From positions 19,119,770-19,183,769 of the forward strand of contig NC_089321.1 in NCBI RefSeq assembly GCF_036669915.1: a stretch of 64,000 bases of DNA, written 5' to 3'. Below, piece after piece: positions 46,515 through 59,300 of the stretch; within the stretch, counting starts at the first letter, position 1, and each line of letters begins with the position of its first letter. The notes under the pieces are model-generated. The model was not told where the DNA came from, did no database searches, and saw only the letters and a program-made list of their open reading frames with translations. The position numbers and the translations under genes were made by a program. Origin of the DNA: Pocillopora verrucosa. Its lineage: Eukaryota; Cnidaria; Anthozoa; Scleractinia; Pocilloporidae.

Positions 46515-49500
46515 TTAGAATGTAGGTCGTCTGTCAATACTTGGTTTCATTTTCTGCGATGGCCTACGCGCATCAACAGCTGATCGGCGACCACGAGCGG
46601 CGGCAGCTACCTTAATGTAGTCTTCATTGTCTATGTCTTGCGTATCATCATCTGGTGATGCGTCCATCTGTATCACATTAAACGAATCGATAGCAAATTT
46701 CACGACAAACAGTGCAGGTAGAGACATTTGAGATTTGGTAATGGTGACTTTTTTTATGACTAAATTGAGGTAGTGAATCAACTGCGGTTTGGAACTGAAT
46801 CTCCTCAATTTTACTCTATCAGCGACAAAACCAAACCCATATGGATCTCCACGCTTTCGCTATTCTATGATAAGATGAAATATCAGGCACATTTTATCGA
46901 ATTCTTAGTTTAAAAATACCAAAATAATGATTTCCCCCAAACTGAACTGAACGCTTTTGTTGCCCTTCTCAAACTTGCATATGGAAAGCTCCACTGTAGG
47001 TTATCACTAAACAGATGTGTCACAGGACCCATACGGTATGACACCCTTAATACTGAGCTCATACCGGACAGCGAATACAAAGAACATCACAAGTGTTTAG
47101 ACCCGATCCTAAAAGTCCCAAACAACAAAACGCAACTGAAAAGGCAATAATAGACAGCAAGTCTCTATAAGAGAAGTACAGTACAACCTGGGGAAAGGGG
47201 TTTAGGAACATGTGCAAATACGTCAAATTGTGAGTTTCACAATCACAAATATGAATCAGCAGCCCCCCCTCCCACCACACCATGTTGAAAAGGAAGAAAA
47301 AATACGAATTTGGATCGAACGGGATACAACGGTGTAAATACCTCTGATGCTTCATCAATAGCTGGTGAACCTTGAGACATCTGCTTCTCAGCATCTTGTA
47401 TCAGTTATGAAATAAGCAAGACTACAGTAAGGGAACTAGTGACCAGTGTCAGATGAATTCTCTCTAAAACTCCAAGCTAGGTGGGAATTATCGAAGAAAA
47501 TTGGGCAAATAGTTGAATGTTCTTGTTGCAGAAGTGTGCCATGGTCCCTGTAAAATCCTTTCACTCCCTACTGTCTGCTATACAATTGTTACATACACAC
47601 ATACTTTATTGAGACTCCCTTCAACAGGATTTTCAGTCACAATGTTATGATATTGGTTTGAAAAATTTGGTAATGGATTCCCTAATTGTATTTTTCGTTA
47701 CTCTCATCACTTGTCTGCTTGATATTATATTGACATTACAAGGAGAGAATTCTGTCTTGGTCACTCATAGGAGTCAAAGGCTTTAATCAAATTTGCTTGA
47801 AAGGTATGAACCTTTAATCGTTGAACATCTTGTACTACCACACTAATGCAATTTATGCTAAATTAAGACTTAAGCAACTAATGAGATACAGAGGAAGGAT
47901 TACAAAATACCTATTTTCTACTAAACAAGTAAAATGATATCTTCAAAAGCAGACTAATGGTACAGTTAACATATCCAAAAAAATTAATTGAAAATTGATT
48001 TGATCTTTGAAAAAACTGAAGACTAACAGAAAATAGCTTACCAGGTGTTGTGGCCGAGAATGTCAAATTTGCCATCTGAGCAAGTGCTTCTGTCAGACCA
48101 AACTGAGTTACATCACCAACATTTTCTTCAGTCGAGTCAGAGTCACTCTCTTGGTCTCCAGTTACAGCACCATGTTTATCCTAAAGACCAAGGAAATAAC
48201 AAACAAACAGGAACACTACCCAAATGGTTGTTTCACAAACCTTGGTTATGTCTTCCATTTTTCTGTCAAAGTTTGATTATGGGTGTTCAAGGTTTGAAGA
48301 TTTATAATCAAGAATTAAATGAAGTTTGGTGATAGGCTTGGTTAGTACTAGGGTTATCAATGTCTTCTAGTTAATCAAAGCTGTAAATGGTACTTAGTGC
48401 TTGTAACTTTTGGGTACTAGAATTTCCTAATCAGCTATCCTCCACTTATCTGTCAGCAATTAGTTCAATAAAGATTATTACAGGTAAGATAAGAATTTTT
48501 CCTCTTCTTTGCATCTTACATTTCTTGCTTTTTTATGTGTCAATTATTAGCACTGTTGAGTCTAGTCACTCTGGCTTTGTTGTGAATTCTAAAATATATT
48601 TTTTTGTCCTAAATGTAAAAATTGCCTCATGAGCCAAAGGAGATGGTGTTTTGAAGTTGCTAAAAAAAAAATTAAGAAAATAACTAAGAAAACATGTTTC
48701 AGTTTAGTTCTTCACACAACAAACCTTCTCCTGAAGAAGCCTTTCCAAATAGCAGATTCTCTTACTTCTTGAGGTCATTTGAGAATACTCGGAATACATC
48801 TGACTCAACCTAAAATAATATTAAAGAACTACACTAATTCCTGTGATACAGCTAAGATAATCAGCTGTTCCTCAACTGTATAACCAACTAGAGAATGTAC
48901 AAAACAAAACCAAAATTCCAAAAACTGAGAGAATCAAAGAAAGAACAAGTTCTTTACCATGTTTCACAAAGGTGCCCCCATGGAAGATCATTGAAATATG
49001 TGAATCAAAAAGCCAGTGTGTTAACCCCATGTGGGCTAACATTTCCACATTGCTCTAATAAAGCAGTTATTATACAAACATGTACTTGTACCAATATATC
49101 GTTAATAGAAAATCCTGAATCAATCCCTGGCATTTCTTAACACTTATACAGAGGTGTATTTTTATGACAGTCACTATACATCGATGTGTTTTTACCTTGT
49201 CATATTTTGCCGAAGTCGAGGTCTTGACTTGATGTCAGTTGGCATGAAGTTTGTTTTAGCTACAAGGAAGGTCAATATTTATAAGTGTTTTAATTAGTTA
49301 AGATCCTAAGATTGTAGTTTTTTTGCCTAACTTTAGCTTTCTCTAGATGTCCCTCCACTGTTGGCTTTCAGCCCTCTTGACATTTTGAACAAAAATAAAT
49401 TTTAACATAAAAGGTTCAGCTAAATTGAGGATTTTTAGAGCATGGTTTTGTTAAACAACATCTAAACATTATTTAAATAATCAGACCTTAGTGTTTTGTT

Positions 49501-52500
49501 GCTAAAGAACACCAGGTAACCTTTCTTAACCCTTACTTCTAGATATGATTGACAGGTAACTTCTCCCTGAATAAACCACACATTATGCAGTAAACAGGTG
49601 ATTAGATACTCAAACTCATTAGGTACAAGTTGTTCTGATGATGTAACACCAAGTTCTCTCAGCTAAACTAAAAAAATGTGCAGCAACGAAAAGGGAGAAT
49701 TAACAAGCAGATTGTGGGAGTTAAAGGGTTAAGAGATAATAACACTCATGACTCACAGGGGTTCCAACAAACTTACTATAATGTGGGCTGAATTCTGGCT
49801 CCAAGTCTATGATTTTCTCTTTGAAAGTGATCATACTTGGGTGTGGCACTTTTGTAGGAGCAAAATTAATTCTGAAATAACCAAACAAGATGCTTTACCA
49901 AATGTGGTGGTTGCTTTTGGGAATGGCTCAGGTTTCATGGGGATGTGGATAACAGTTGAAATATTGAATTTCAAATGCTGTGTGTAATTAAATCAAGGCA
50001 TGGGGGAGTGTTTTCATTTGACACATTGAAAATTAGAATTTAAAACATACAAAATACTGTATAACAAGAATGAAATTATAAATAAAAAAAGTTGTGCAAG
50101 TTAATTTAGAACTGTATTTGCTAAACCCAAGAGAGTACCAACAACAGCAAATGATTTAGCAATGTAACAGATGTCAGTCCAGCTGTTGAGAGTGTTTGGA
50201 AAAACAAAACATTTCTTCCAGGAATGCACTGATATGTCTCAGGAGTATGGGACTGAGGAAAAATCAGAGTACAGCTCCAAAAGGATTTGAACTGCAGTTG
50301 TGATAATTTTTCTATTTTGTAGGGTGTTACACTGACAAAGGCAAATTTTGAGCTCAGCCTGTCTTTCTGGTTCACCAAAAGCACAATCTTGAACTATTCA
50401 TATCTATACTGACTATACTAAAGAAACCATTGCTAGCTAATTTTGGGATCCATACTACTCTAAACCTTCTCCAGTAATAAAGCTACACTCATTATCTACA
50501 ATTATATCTTAAGTTCATCTGTACACTACCCTGAACTGTTGCCTGAGCCACGTGGGGCAAGTTCCAAGTGTGGAAATGCACTTTGTTGTAAATAATATCT
50601 GGGTGGATGATGGCTTTCCAGCTATAATATAATATGATTTTAAGGCAAATTTTATTCATTAAATAGGAAGGTTTTGTAGTCAGCTGAAGCTATGGTGCAA
50701 GTCACTGGCCTCTATTATACAATGATCCCTTTTGCATAGCATAAGTATGATAAGTAGTGGAGGTTAAGGCCTTGAAAGACCAGTAATTTTAGCATGAAGA
50801 GTCCAGCTGAACCGATTCCCAACCCCTTGGCAAACTCTTGGCTCATTACAGCTATACTTTAGTCTGGAATACAGCCTTGCTGCTCTATGAAAAGTAAGCT
50901 GAACAGGAAATAATTATTGTTTGCCACAAGTATTGTGTATAAACTGGTGATGTTAGTTAGTTAATAAATATGTAGACTTCCTAGTCATGTTAAATAAACA
51001 TTAATGGCAATGTAAATTTTGTTAGTAATTTCAGTTGTGTTAATAAATAATGTTAGCATTCATTTGCAATTGGTATGTAAAATGTATTAAATAAACAAGT
51101 AAATTAAGTAAGAAATGTTAGTATTGTAAGCAAATTATACATAACAGTTGTTAGTATTTTTAGTGAAATAAGTAACATTATCATGGTAAGTAGTGCAGAC
51201 TAAGTTATATTTCCAGTAAAAAAAAAATTTAAATGAATGTTCATTAGCAACAGCCTAATGCATGTAATAACATCTACAAAATTTCTAGATTTTGGTACTA
51301 ATTGTCATTCTATACAATTAATATTCACACTAAATTTAAAACAAGAGGCTACCTAGTACATGTACCTGATCACACAAGCCATAACCATAGAAACCATAAG
51401 CAAAGGCAAGCTCTAATTGGAGATCTCCAGCATACTGTGAAAATAGAATTCATATTTTTCAGTTGGTATTTAACTCATGTCTGTCTGTACCAGCCTAATT
51501 GTCACCTGATGCTAGAAGCACTGAAATGCTTGGAATTCATTCTAAAGCAGGGCAAGAAACTTTCTTTTCAACTCACTTGTTCCTTCAGAAGAGTCACATG
51601 ATAGTGCTTATCTAGATCACAAGTTTAAAATTTGTGAAAAAACCTGATAAGAATGACTACTGGGTAAAAAACAGGATTCACTTGGAATTTAATAGCCACA
51701 CTTTGCATAACGTAATCAAACACATGTGACTACACAGAATTATAGTTCTTTTACTATCTGTAAGCAGCAATTATTTTTATGGGTAGCAAACATATAAATC
51801 ATGTTGAAATACAGTATCATATCCTATAGTCCAAAGTCAGGTAACAAAAAAGAGGTTTTTCCCCTATTTTTGGAATCCAATCAGACAAGTGAGATTACAA
51901 TTTTCCTAGACCAAATAGAAAAGTTATCTGTCCTAGTCTCATTTTGACGGCTCCAGTTTACTGCCCTGTTAACTAATCAAAGGTTAGGAAAATTGGCCAA
52001 AAATAATCTAGGAAATCTAACAGAGTATGACAGCCAAGTAGACAAACCCTAACTTAGTTTATACTTTACAATAGTCAATTTGCTTTGAGGTTAAAGTTTC
52101 CAGCAGAACTGGCACTTCATTCTCAATCCTAAATATCTTCTACTCATAAAGCCACACTATATCTATTTTTCTCAGGTCCAATCCAGTGTTTCTGGTTTAC
52201 ACAAGATAGCAAAGTTCATTGTTACAATTATTTTTCTCAGAAATAACCTGGCTATGAACACTACATGAAATATTTTTGCCCAAAGTTGCATATAAAAACA
52301 TGTCACACAGATAAATAAAATCCAATTTTGTATAGTACAAGAGTCAACACAAAATAGCTGATTATACCTCTATCCTAATAATAACAAAGAACTTACTCTA
52401 CCTTTTTTTGTCTATTCTGTAACTCAAATGTCTCCATGGACCATTGTTTCTACAAGTTAAAAATGATAAAATAATTTTACTTTTATGGCCTAAAAATCAA

Positions 52501-55500
52501 CCTTAAATTTATAATAAATGCTGTCATTTGATCATTGCATCATAATAGATCACTGTATCTTACACAATTTGAAAAGTATGTACACTGTTCACAATGAAAA
52601 ATTTCATGATATGCAAACTTATTTTTTTAATAGATACCTTGAATCACACACCTTAGCTAGCTTGTGCATGTGAAACTCAGTTTTGCCAAGAAGTTTGTGT
52701 TTTGGAATTGGCTGTAGTTTGTCAAACCCCAGGACAGCAATGTTAACTTCATTTACCAAACTTGTTGCTTTGGGAGAGACCTCAGGTAAAAATATAAACA
52801 CAATGATCATTACAAATACTTATTATGAGGCTCTTGATATATCACAGTGCTACAATTAATTGAATGAACTCTTTCACTCCTGAGATCTGAGATCGTTTGT
52901 CTCACTATCTGTCATACACTTCTTTTGATGTTGGCTTGGAAATTGGTTTTGGATCAACTTAAATAATCCCTGACTGTATATATATGAAAATCATATATGT
53001 GCACTGTGGTTGAAGAAACAAATTTAGAAGCGATCCTCACAGTTATGAATACTACTTAACTAGTCATGAATAAAGGCCTAAAAAAAATTCAGGCCTGTAC
53101 AGGATTTGAACCCATGCATTGGTATCACAGAGGTCATGGGGTTCAAAACTCATATGGGCCTGAATGTTTTTTCAGCCTCTATTTTCACTACTAGTTAAGT
53201 AGTATTCATAACTGCGAGGATCGCTTCTATGTTTGTTTCTTCAACCACAATGCACATAATTATATGTTTTTCATATAATTATTTACAGTCATGTATTCAC
53301 CATTTAGAGGCTTTATTTGTTACCAACATAATGACCAGCTCCCAATTGGCTTGTTAGCTCAGTTGGTAGAGCAATGTACCAGTATTGCTAGGTCATGGGT
53401 TCAAATCCCATATGGGTCTGAATTTTTTCAGGTCATATTTTCACTACCAGTTAAGTAGTATTCATAATTGCAAGGATTGCTTCTACATTTGTTAAATAAT
53501 CCTTTTATTGATATTTTTCTTAATTTTCATCACTTGTTTGCTTGATATGGTATTGATACTGTAATGACAGAATTTATTTTGGTTGGTTATAGGAGTTAAA
53601 GGTTTAACCAAAAGAAAGTATTCTGTTTTACAGATGATCTTATTGAGTACCGAATAACAGAAAATGAAAGTATAGATACCAGTAAAAGTACATGACTACA
53701 ACAACCTGGAATTAACATGCTCACAGAATTTTGGAGAGGGAAAAATGCAGAAGAAGTACTTTAACTCATTGAAACAGATGTAGCACTTACAATAACAGAG
53801 AAATTCTTGATCTCATCCCACACCACACAGCCTTTTTTGAAAGGAAACTGTAGTGAAGTGCATTTTGTAATTAAGCCAACTGTTATTTGGACATATATTC
53901 CAAAGTGTTCAGGGGGGAAGTTTGCATCAAGGTACAAATTGCGGCAGCCAAACACATGAACAGCAAAAATACCTGTCTATAACAAACGAATTAATCAGTA
54001 ATATTGTTCAAACACAAAGTTAAGTGTGCCATTGAGCAGGGCTCCAAGCTCAACTATCTTTTTTAATTTCTCCTTCTGGGGTCTTAAAATCATAAGATGA
54101 TTGGCAGAAATAACTTTTTAAGTTGCCAATTAAACTCTTAGAAAATTGTTTGTCACTGTGTCTACCATAACTTTTCCCACTCTAATCAGAATCTCCCTAA
54201 CTTCTCTGAGAAAAACAACACAAAACAAACATGACAAAACAGGACATTTTTTACAATACTGAACATCTTCAATGCATGGTCACCAAAATTGGCAACTTTC
54301 TCTAAAAATTTACCAACCAAGAGTTTCATCTTCCCATTAGGGAAACCAGAACCAGTAAAAATTAGAACCCTGTACAAAATGTTCACAGACATGTGTAAAT
54401 TATACTCATTACTCTGCTTGTCTCATGTAGCCATCTATAAACCTTTTTAAAATTATTAGTCCAATAACCCCCTCAACTACAAATACACTCCAAGAACACC
54501 TACAGGTAGTGTTGCCTTATCCACCAAGAGAGGGTCTTTCTCTTGAGTATGGCCTTTTTTCCCACCTTCAGAACTCTTCCGCTGGCCTACAAAAAATAAC
54601 AATACTGTTGTTTTTCTTCTCAATTTTTCCCATTTAATCCATACCTATCTACTAATTCTTCTATTAAATCACTGTCACATCAAATATCAGTAAAGCCCTT
54701 GGCCAAATACAAAAAAAGTGGGAGATCCAGAGGCTTATCAGTTAGAGCACTGGATTCTGGGTTCAGAGGTCTGGGTTGAAGACCTGGTCAGATTATTTAG
54801 TTATGGTCTTCGGCATGACACTTAGAGAGTCTCACAGTCTCTCTACATCCTGAGCATAATTACCAATAGATTCCATGTTGTCATGCCTCTGTGTAATGAT
54901 ACATGTAGGTCACAGATGTTGTCAAAATATGATAAGAACAAAAAATTGGCACAGCTGAGTGTGTCATTGATGTTCTCACCACATTTTGATGTCTTCTGTG
55001 ATCTGTTACTGTACTGAGACCCACAGCAACATCACATATGCTTGTTTATATGACAAAAATGAAAAATATTGTGGTGACATCATCCGTGCATCTGTCAACA
55101 ATATTCCACAACAATTTTCCCAAAGGCGAGGTGAATATTGTTGAATAATCCCAATACTGATCCCAAAAAGCAAGGGAATTATTGAACAATATTCAATGAG
55201 CCTGAGGCAAATGATTGTTTAAGTATAATTGCTCAGGTGCTTTTGAATTATGTTGTAAAATGTTTTTTGTGGGTGAAACCATTCTGGTACAATGGTTTTG
55301 ATCGTATCGAGATGAGCAGCCAGTTTCCATTAAAATTTAACAGTTAAGTAAATTTCAATCAGCTCTTGGTCCACTTGAATTGTTTAGTTGCAAGCCCATC
55401 AACAATAACATGCGTCATGATTGTACTATTGATACATCCAAGAATTTGAGTTATTTTACAATTGCTCTCCCCCTCGCATTTTTAGCGATCAAGTTTTCCC

Positions 55501-55722
55501 TCTCGTGCCAAATCTAATAACAACTTAATGTCCCTTCTCCCCTGAACGACGAGGTTATCATGATTCATTGAAATGTTACTTTAAGACCTTACAAACATGC
55601 TTCAGAACACGTTAACCTATGATAAATTAAAACAAAGCTGTATTTAAGTGTTCTATAACCATACTTCCAAGCTTGCCGATTCCTGAAAGAACGTTGGCTG
55701 CTTCTGAGTGCATTGTTATCAT
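46515..55722 (-). CDS. C2CD6: C2-domain protein, C2CD6/CATSPERT-like, 13 exons
   Basis: Thirteen in-phase exons on the minus strand: 55665-55722, 54504-54586, 53791-53976, 52652-52780, 52402-52449, 51366-51434, 50530-50621, 49777-49871, 49196-49259, 48725-48809, 48042-48180, 47342-47394, 46515-46667. They encode 417 aa. The ATG at 55722 is the first after an in-frame stop near 55812. Residues about 48-185 form a C2-like domain: GIFAVHVFGCRNLYL, IYVQITVGLITKCTS, WDEIKNFSVI, NIAVLGFD, HKLLGKTEFHMHKLA and AFAYGFYGYG. A coiled segment ends YLERLLQEK (about 290-303), then an acidic Ser-rich part and a basic tail. The block order, including the FxYGxxGYG element, matches my memory of C2CD6 (ALS2CR11/CATSPERT), a CatSper-channel targeting subunit of sperm flagella in mammals. 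The 3' extension of the long mammalian form is absent. The family call is good; function by homology only. Confidence 0.72.
47555..47788. mobile_element. MITE-like dispersed repeat, copy 2
   Basis: It begins CCTTTCACTCCCTACTGTC and ends TGTCTTGGTCACTCATAGGA followed by GTCAAAGG. It shares its right half with copy 1 at 29157-29362. It lies in an intron of the C2CD6-like gene. Confidence 0.6.
49530..49735. mobile_element. Related MITE-like repeat, weak copy
   Basis: It ends GGGAGAATTAACAAGCAGAT then TGTGGGAGTTAAAGGGTTAA, the same terminal theme (GGAGTTAAAGGGTTAA) as the other copies. The remainder is diverged. Confidence 0.4.
52866..53605. mobile_element. MITE-like repeat, copy 3, split by a nested insertion
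   Basis: The left half is 52866-52969 (CTTTCACTCCTGAGATCTGA ...) and the right half is 53492-53605 (... CACTTGTTTGCTTGATATGG ... GGAGTTAAAGGTTTAA). The halves together correspond to copies 1 and 2. The break is filled by a SINE composite and bordered by the 11-bp duplication TTAAATAATCC. Confidence 0.6.
52970..53491. mobile_element. Nested SINE composite with palindromic left part
   Basis: The insertion is flanked by the 11-bp direct repeat TTAAATAATCC (52959-52969 and 53492-53502), a target-site duplication. Inside, 52971-53291 is a large inverted repeat: GAAGCGATCCTCACAGTTAT on the left returns as ATAACTGCGAGGATCGCTTC on the right. At 53341-53415 there is a tRNA-like head with an A box (TTAGCTCAGTTGGTAGAGCA) and a B box (GGGTTCAAATCCC), followed by the SINE tail. 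It is a tRNA-derived SINE joined to inverted copies of itself. Confidence 0.75.
54722..54905 (+). mobile_element. Second tRNA-derived SINE family
   Basis: A tRNA-like head with A box TTATCAGTTAGAGCACTGGA and a degenerate B box (GGGTTGAAGACC) is followed by GGCATGACACTTAGAGAGTC and CACAGTCTCTCTAC, a body typical of tRNA-SINEs in aquatic animals. It differs from the SINE at 53341. Confidence 0.6.
55068..55250. repeat. Dispersed palindromic repeat ('GAATATTGTTGAATAATCCC')
   Basis: GTGAATATTGTTGAATAATC and later GGGAATTATTGAACAATATT are near reverse complements, giving a hairpin at about 55130-55195. A GATTGTTTAAGTATAATTGC tail follows. It has the character of a short dispersed DNA element. It lies in the first intron of the C2CD6-like gene. 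Confidence 0.5.
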
Positions 55723-56357
55723 AACTTTAAGAGTCAGATCTAATTCTAACTTCTCTAAACAAACGTTAATGATCGAAAGATAGCGCGGTCGCTTAGTAAA
55801 GTCGCGCTAGAACGAGGCAGTAATTTTGGCGCGTTTTTCAGCGCTGAATATGTGAATCTACAATGTTTTTATATGATCGTTCCATTAGAATTGTTCCTTT
55901 ACAGGCGTTTTGATTATTTTTATGGGCTTTGAGCGTCTAAAAGGAATTCCCCTCAAGTAGTTCAGGTGAGTTTGCCTTGTGACGTGAATAACAGCTAATG
56001 ATCGTTTTACTAAGCTGTGTACATATTATACATGTGGGTGACTCTTTACTTCAACATCGCTTCTTAAACACTCTACAGTTGAGCTTATACTTTTTGCTCA
56101 AAGAATTAAGAACAAGTAACAACGAATTTTGTCATATTTAGTTATGTAGTCATCGTAATGGGTTCGTTCCATGTGATTTCTATGTAAAAGCCGCTGTTAG
56201 CCAGAGCTAAATGTATTGCACGAATTTTCATCTCCCCTTCGGGTTCTCACGCAATGAATTTGATGACCTGTTCCATATGTTTGTTTGTTTTTTTTTAATT
56301 AATTGCATTTTTATTTCTCAAAACTAAAACCGTCAGGTTCTTTTTTTATTTACAGAG
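55723..56357. promoter_or_regulatory. Shared head-to-head promoter region of C2CD6-like and TIMELESS
   Basis: The two coding starts are 635 bp apart and divergent. A likely TIMELESS 5' untranslated exon ends at 55965 (TTCAG|GTGAG) and splices to the acceptor TTTACAG at 56355, two bases before the ATG. No TATA box stands out. The region contains an E2F-type site at 55825-55832. Confidence 0.5.
55825..55832 (+). promoter_or_regulatory. E2F-type site upstream of TIMELESS
   Basis: TTTGGCGC is a perfect match to the E2F consensus TTTSGCGC, in the context TTTTGGCGCGTTTTT. It is placed just before the inferred TIMELESS untranslated exon. S-phase control of TIMELESS fits its replication role; occupancy here is inferred. 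Confidence 0.5.
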
Positions 56358-59300
56358 ATGGAAAGTCTAAACGATCTGGGAGATTACCTCAACACGGAAA
56401 TCGTATGTACCCTTGCAGGTCTTGGGTATTCAGAAGGCAATGACTATTACAAAAGTCCAGATTGTCTTGGTAGGTTGGTCACTTTTTTCCAGCAATTGCC
56501 AGTTTTAATATATACCACAGAGGTGGATGAAATTTTTCACCTGTGCAGATTGGCTAGTTTGAAGGTGATAAGGAAGTACTATTCACCTCTGAGCAGTCAA
56601 AGAGACAAAATCAAGAGTTTAATTTCAGATCATTTTGCGGTATACTGATATTAATAAATATTTTTTGATATCTATGTAATCTTTGTCAATGAGAGTGATG
56701 GACATTTACTTCTTTGATTCTTGGTGAATTTCCACCACTGTTCACCTCCACTGTGGTGAATAATTTTTAAGTATTGAGTATTGCATGATCAATTTGAGAT
56801 CAAGATGTCAATCTTTCCAAGAATCCCTGGTTTGAAAATGTTGAAATCAATCAACCTTTGGTATGACCCTTGCAGATGATAGTCTATTTGATTTTTTCCT
56901 TAAAAAAATAAAATCAATCTCAATAACTTGAGAACTTGAACTCTTTTTAGTTTTCATGTTCTCTCTTTAAAAGTCAGTAACACAAGAATATAAATGAAAT
57001 GGCAGAGCAGTTACAACTACTTTGGAAGTCCATTTGAATTTAGAATTTAACACTCATTAATAAAAAAATTATTTGACACTTTTCAGAGAGTCTTAAGGAC
57101 CTTGTTAGGTTTTTACGCCGTGATGACACCACCTGTGAGATAAGACGTCAACTGGGATATTCAGAAGTATTGCAAAATGTATGTGAATATTAGATGCTAG
57201 TAAAAGAACAATGATGCCATTGATAGGGCAAATAATTAAGTGCTTGTCAACATTGAAAGAAAATTACTTAACACACTAAAATAGGCTGCTACTTGAATGA
57301 TGATTAGAAACTCCTGGATATCTAGAATTGTATTAATTTTACATCATATTTTTTCAGGATCTTGTTGCCATTCTTAAGAGTTGTTCATCTAAGGAAGGAG
57401 AAATATTTGATATGGTTATAAGGTAATTTATTGAACATGAGATCAATGGGAACTCTGATCAGGTAATATATATTTACCTTCCACCTGCACCAGCAAAAGT
57501 GCAAGGTGGTGTGCCTTTATAGTCCTCTCCTTTGTAATCCAGCAATGCCCTGTTTCAGGATATATTTATAATACTTTTCAACAAAAGCATACATGGGGTA
57601 GTATGGGATATATGATGTATCATTCAATATATATCATTAAATTGATTATCTTTCACTAATTACATACTCTGTTTTTAGGTTAATGGTAAACTTAACTCAG
57701 CCAGCTGTGCTCTGCTTTGAAAATAGATTTTCCATTTTTAGGTTAATGGTAAACTTAACTCAGCCGGCTGTGCTTTGCTTTGAAAATAAGATTCCTGATG
57801 ACAAAACAGGCCAACATTACTACTTGGATCTTGTTACTCAGCTGCAGGCCTATAAAGAGGTATAATTTATATCTTCAAGTTTAAGAAATTGTTGAATTGG
57901 TGAGCTGAATTTTTCTCATACATGAAATAAAGAAGTTATTTTTTCTGGAAGAAGGTAGTTAATGTTTGTTGCCCTTTCAGGCATTTACAGCAAAAGAGGT
58001 GATGTCAGTTATTGGACGCGAGCTGGGAAGGCTGCTTCAGATGGTATATATTTCTTTTGAGAAACATTAGACAAAAATATGTAAAGGTCAATTTTTTCCA
58101 TGTTAAATTTCTCAATGCATTTTCATTTTCACCCATTTCAGATCATGACTGAAATGGATACAAGACAAAGAGAAACATAAAAAGCTAATTGAAATATTAT
58201 ACGCATAGTCTTGTCTTTTCCATAAGAAATAGTTGGGCAATTTCCCCTAAGAAGCTTGATTTTGATATTCTTGTCTTGATGTGATGTCAACTGCATATTA
58301 CTCACTTACCTCTCCACTTTGAGATGCATATAAATGCTTTGCCTTCTTTTGTTGTTTGTGACTTTATGAATTGTTATTTTTTCCAGGAATGGGATGACAG
58401 GCTAGAAGAAGACTCCCTATTGATTGAGAGAATTCTGTTGTTGATAAGAAACATTCTCCACATACCAGCAAATAAGCAAGCAGAAAAGGTACATGTTAAT
58501 ATTGATATTTCTAATGCACACTACTCTTTGTATCTTTTGTCGTACAATTTTTATTTTATTATGAAATAGAAGTTGCCATGCAATGACTGGGATAAAAAAA
58601 ATCATAGCTAGTTGAACCTCTCACAAGTCACCTGTGCCAGTGAGACCAAAGAACAATTAGGCTGTGTGTCCTAGCTTGTTGAATCCAGAACTTTTGGACT
58701 TTGGGTCCTAGCCTGTTGACCACAGAACTTCCAAACTTTGGGTCCTAGCCTGTTAAACCCAGACCTTTCAGACTTAAAGTTATAGCCTGTTGACCACAGG
58801 ACTTCCAACTTTGGGTCCTAGCCTGTTAAACCCAGATCTTTCAGACTTAGGGTCATAGCCTGTTGACCACAGGACTCACTGTAGTGTGTGATTTCAAAGG
58901 AATACATTTTGTATTTGTACAAAATGGTCACTTGCAGGCCAGGTGGTCAGTCACAAAAGTTGCTGCAGAGTAGGGTTTCACTGCAAGTTGACCATATTTT
59001 CCCCTTCTGACTGCAATTTTCTTTTTTTATTTTAAATTTCTTCATTCCTGACCAGCAGAAAATTTCCTGGCATTTTGTTGCATCTTTTTCAGTACTCTGC
59101 AAACAAAACAATCCTATAAATCTCAGAGAAATTTAATTTGCAAGCAAAAAGTATGTTAACAGATATAAAACGATAGTTCTGGCTCAATACAAAACCGAGG
59201 ATAGACATTGTTTTGAGCTTTGGCCAAAACAATCCTATAAATCTCAGAGAAATTTAATTTGCAAGCAAAAAGTATGGTGACAGATATAGAATGATAGTTC

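Noticed and set aside
53341..53415. tRNA-like sequence with good A and B boxes
   Set aside because: The acceptor stem does not pair properly and the sequence continues into a SINE tail shared with neighbouring copies, so it is a SINE head rather than a tRNA gene.
54735..54800. Second tRNA-like sequence
   Set aside because: Degenerate B box and a SINE-type body follow; no cloverleaf could be built by eye.
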